NCBI GenBank assembly: GCA_900553775.1 | Contig: USEZ01000032.1 | Location: forward strand, 1-14,396 | Origin: an uncultured Slackia sp. | GTDB lineage: Bacteria > Actinomycetota > Coriobacteriia > Coriobacteriales > Eggerthellaceae | Direction: 5' to 3' | Length of the DNA stretch: 14,396 bases | Shown: piece after piece, positions 12,527 to 14,396 of the stretch | Layout of the letters: every line of letters starts with the position of its first letter | How positions within the stretch are numbered: the first letter of the stretch is position 1 | The notes under the pieces: generated by a model | Told to the model about the DNA's origin: nothing | The model's input: only the letters and a program-made list of their open reading frames with translations | Database searches by the model: none | Position numbers and translations under genes: made by a program

Positions 12527-14212
12527 ATGCGTCAAGGGGGTGTGTTCGTGTCGGTCGTGCGGGCGAGGTCGCTTATGGCGGGCCTGCGGTGGCATCACGT
12601 GGGCTTCGCGTTTTTCTGGGCCACGACGTTTGCTGCGTTGACGAGCTCGTCTCAAGAGCTTGCAGGCGGCTACGAAGCGTATTCGCTGTGCAAGCAGATA
12701 ACGGTGGTGGTCGCGCTTGCGGCTACGGCGTTCGTCATGCGCGCCCGCGAACGCTATGCGCATGCCCACGCCATCATGGCGGGCGTGTTGCTGTCGGCCG
12801 GATCGCTTTTGTTCTACCTGGCGTTTTTCTTCGGCGAGTATTCGCTTGCCGCCGTGCTGGCCGCGGCGGTGCTCGTGGGCTGCTCGTCGGGGTTGTTCTT
12901 CGTCATGTGGCAGAGCTTCTACGCATCGGAGGGCGCATCGCGCACTGCAATCTGCATTCCCCTTTCGGCGGCGTTTTCAGTGGTGCTGTGCTTGATCGTG
13001 GCGGTGCTGCCTGCCATTTGGTCGGTGCTGTGCTCGGTGGTCGTGCTGCCCGCCCTGGCAAGCGCAAGCCTGTGCCGCAGCCTCGACGAAATAGAACCGT
13101 ACGATACGCTGCCTCTTTCGCCGTCTCGCCGCCGTGCGCTGCTGCGCGACATGGGAAAGCCGGTGTTTTGCGTATGCGCCCTGGGTTTCGTGTGGCGCCT
13201 CGTAAGCGGCCTTTTGTCGTCGGACGAGGGGTCGTTCCTTCTGCTGATGGCCGGCATGGGAACGGCCGTTCTCGCCGTGACGCTGTTCGAGCTGTTTTCC
13301 GAGCGCGGTTTCGACGTGCTTGCGTTCTACCAGGTGCTTTTCCCCGCTGTCACGGGTGTTTTTCTGCTTCCGACGCTTCTCGGGCAGCAGTGGATGTTCG
13401 TGCTCCCGGGGTTTTTGATGTTCGGCTTCGAGGTAGTGAACCTGCTGTTGCTGATCACCTGCGCGGTGTATGCAAGCCGCAACGAGCTGAATTCGACCAC
13501 GGTCTACGCCCTGTGCGTGGGGCCGACGCTCGCATCGCTTCCTTTGGGCGATGCGGCGGGCATGGTGATTAATAGAAGCGAGTTCTACGATTTCACTTTC
13601 GTGGTTGACGTGCTGTTCATGTGCGTCTACGCGCTTTCCATCGTGATGTTTTTCGTGTCGTTCGGAAAAGGCAGGCGAAAGGCCGCCACGGCGCACCTGG
13701 TTCCCGATGACGGCGGGGCGTCGTTCCGACGCTTTGGCGAAGGCGCTGCGGCGGATATCGAGCGCGTTTTCGCCTCGGACGCCGGATCGGCCCGAACGTC
13801 GGATGCCGAAAACGCGGGCGGGCCTGTCTTTTCGACGCACGGCGCATACGACGAAAGGGCCCGCGGTGCTCGGGGCGGCCGATACGCCGACGCATGCGAG
13901 GCCGATGCGGCATACGGCTCGCCCGATGGGGAAGCGCCCTGCGCCGTATGTGGCGAATCGCCCGACCATGCTGATCGGCTCGGCGCCGCAGCGCAGGCGT
14001 CGCTCGAAGAGCGACTTGCCGCGCTCGATAGCGTGGAGCGGCTCAGCCAGCGCGAGTGCGAGGTGACCGATCTTTTGCTGCGCGGCAACACCGTTCCCGC
14101 GATCGCGCGCAAGCTCTTCATTTCCGAAAACACGGTGCGCGGGCACACGAAGAGCATCTATCGCAAGCTCGACGTGCATTCCAAACAGGAGCTGATTGAT
14201 CTTTTGGGTTGA
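12527..14212 (+). CDS. Membrane-bound LuxR-type regulator with twelve helices
   Basis: The protein has 561 residues. Residues 22-380 hold about twelve hydrophobic helices resembling a major-facilitator fold. Residues 381-500 form a polar, low-complexity linker with one CAVC (472-475), and 505-561 are a LuxR/GerE helix-turn-helix (LSQRECEVTDLLLRGNTVPAIARKLF, then the recognition stretch SENTVRGHTKSIYRKL). This architecture is strongly expanded in Eggerthellaceae and is thought to couple an external or membrane signal to transcription; ligands are mostly unknown. The ATG at 12527 has TAGGA at 12516-12520; GTG at 12548 behind AAGGGGG (12534-12540) is a realistic alternative. Its position next to the redox genes suggests that it controls them, but no target site is identified. 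Confidence 0.92.
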   Translation: MRQGGVFVSVVRARSLMAGLRWHHVGFAFFWATTFAALTSSSQELAGGYEAYSLCKQITVVVALAATAFVMRARERYAHAHAIMAGVLLSAGSLLFYLAFFFGEYSLAAVLAAAVLVGCSSGLFFVMWQSFYASEGASRTAICIPLSAAFSVVLCLIVAVLPAIWSVLCSVVVLPALASASLCRSLDEIEPYDTLPLSPSRRRALLRDMGKPVFCVCALGFVWRLVSGLLSSDEGSFLLLMAGMGTAVLAVTLFELFSERGFDVLAFYQVLFPAVTGVFLLPTLLGQQWMFVLPGFLMFGFEVVNLLLLITCAVYASRNELNSTTVYALCVGPTLASLPLGDAAGMVINRSEFYDFTFVVDVLFMCVYALSIVMFFVSFGKGRRKAATAHLVPDDGGASFRRFGEGAAADIERVFASDAGSARTSDAENAGGPVFSTHGAYDERARGARGGRYADACEADAAYGSPDGEAPCAVCGESPDHADRLGAAAQASLEERLAALDSVERLSQRECEVTDLLLRGNTVPAIARKLFISENTVRGHTKSIYRKLDVHSKQELIDLLG

Positions 14213-14222
14213 TGCATGCGGC

Positions 14223-14250
14223 AAGCCCCGGCGTCCGGTCGCCGGGGTTT
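14223..14250 (+). terminator. Rho-independent terminator of the LuxR-type gene
   Basis: CCCCGGCG (14226-14233) and CGCCGGGG (14240-14247) pair around loop TCCGGT, extended by one G-T and two A-T pairs to 11 bp. Only three Ts follow. It begins 11 bases after the stop codon. Confidence 0.7.
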
Positions 14251-14340
14251 CGGGCGGGCATGCGCCGTTTCGATTCCGCTGCGTCCAGCGCCGGGGTTGC
14301 GGGAATGCGCGCCGTTGCGATTCCGCCGCGCTTTGCGTCG
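14240..14340. repeat. Degenerate tandem duplication of about 50 bases
   Basis: A unit beginning CGCCGGGGTTTCGGG at 14240 is followed at 14289 by a similar unit beginning CGCCGGGGTTGCGGG. Both continue with ATGCGC, CGTT, CGATTCCGC and GCGTC in the same order, with small insertions. The first unit begins in the terminator's right arm. From 14340 to the window end nothing is recognised, and no gene start is visible. Confidence 0.4.
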
Positions 14341-14396
14341 TGCGGGCGGGATTGCACTTCGCCTTTGGGTGCCAGGCTGGGCTATTCATGCGTTTC

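Noticed and set aside
12292..13572. 426-codon plus-strand frame overlapping the LuxR-type gene
   Set aside because: It overlaps the membrane regulator in another frame and lacks the helices and helix-turn-helix seen in the real frame.
1..14396. CRISPR arrays, tRNA or rRNA genes, insertion sequences, phage genes
   Set aside because: No regularly spaced repeats, no tRNA-like cloverleaf, and no transposase or phage motifs were seen on reading both strands.

Overview
The window is high-GC DNA with dense genes, short gaps and frequent GTG or TTG starts. It looks like a fragment of an anaerobic actinobacterium of class Coriobacteriia, most likely family Eggerthellaceae (the Eggerthella/Gordonibacter neighbourhood). 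The lineage call is an inference. It rests on the last gene, a twelve-helix membrane protein with a C-terminal LuxR-type helix-turn-helix that is a hallmark of that family, on the mix of molybdenum and iron-sulfur genes, and on base composition.

Layout: positions 1-245 are the unresolved end of an upstream unit closed by a strong intrinsic terminator. A small TrpR/YerC-like repressor gene (307-597) follows, with its own terminator. From 649 to about 10030 the window is a molybdenum island. It holds a MoaE-like protein (1014-1433), a MobB-MobA fusion (1649-2848), a polyferredoxin overlapping it (2836-3996), a short ModE-type regulator on the minus strand (4024-4377), a divergent control region with a near-perfect 26-bp palindrome (4476-4501), the molybdate ABC transporter modA-modB-modC (4577-8138), moaA (8353-9357) and moaC (9532-10029). 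These would import molybdate under ModE control, make cyclic pyranopterin monophosphate from GTP (MoaA, MoaC), contribute to molybdopterin formation (MoaE) and attach GMP (MobA). The small sulfur carrier MoaD, the insertase MoeA and the MogA/MoaB adenylyltransferase are not present, nor is any molybdoenzyme.

From about 10085 the content changes to membrane redox genes. These are a 68-residue single-helix protein ending in a CxxC motif (CD1871A type, probably leaderless), a NapH-like membrane polyferredoxin three bases downstream, a thioredoxin-fold lipoprotein of the TlpA type with a WCPYC active site, and the membrane-bound LuxR-type regulator. A terminator and a degenerate tandem duplication lie at the right edge. 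These genes could form a route carrying reducing power across the membrane to an extracytoplasmic thioredoxin. This is the most interesting hypothesis in the window, and nothing in the sequence proves it.

Other oddities are a ModB permease with an exported N-terminal domain of about 250 residues, a polyferredoxin whose middle resembles FlpD/MvhD and which carries an internal twin-arginine-like motif, a MoaE that lacks one expected lysine, and a ModE without a molybdate-binding domain.
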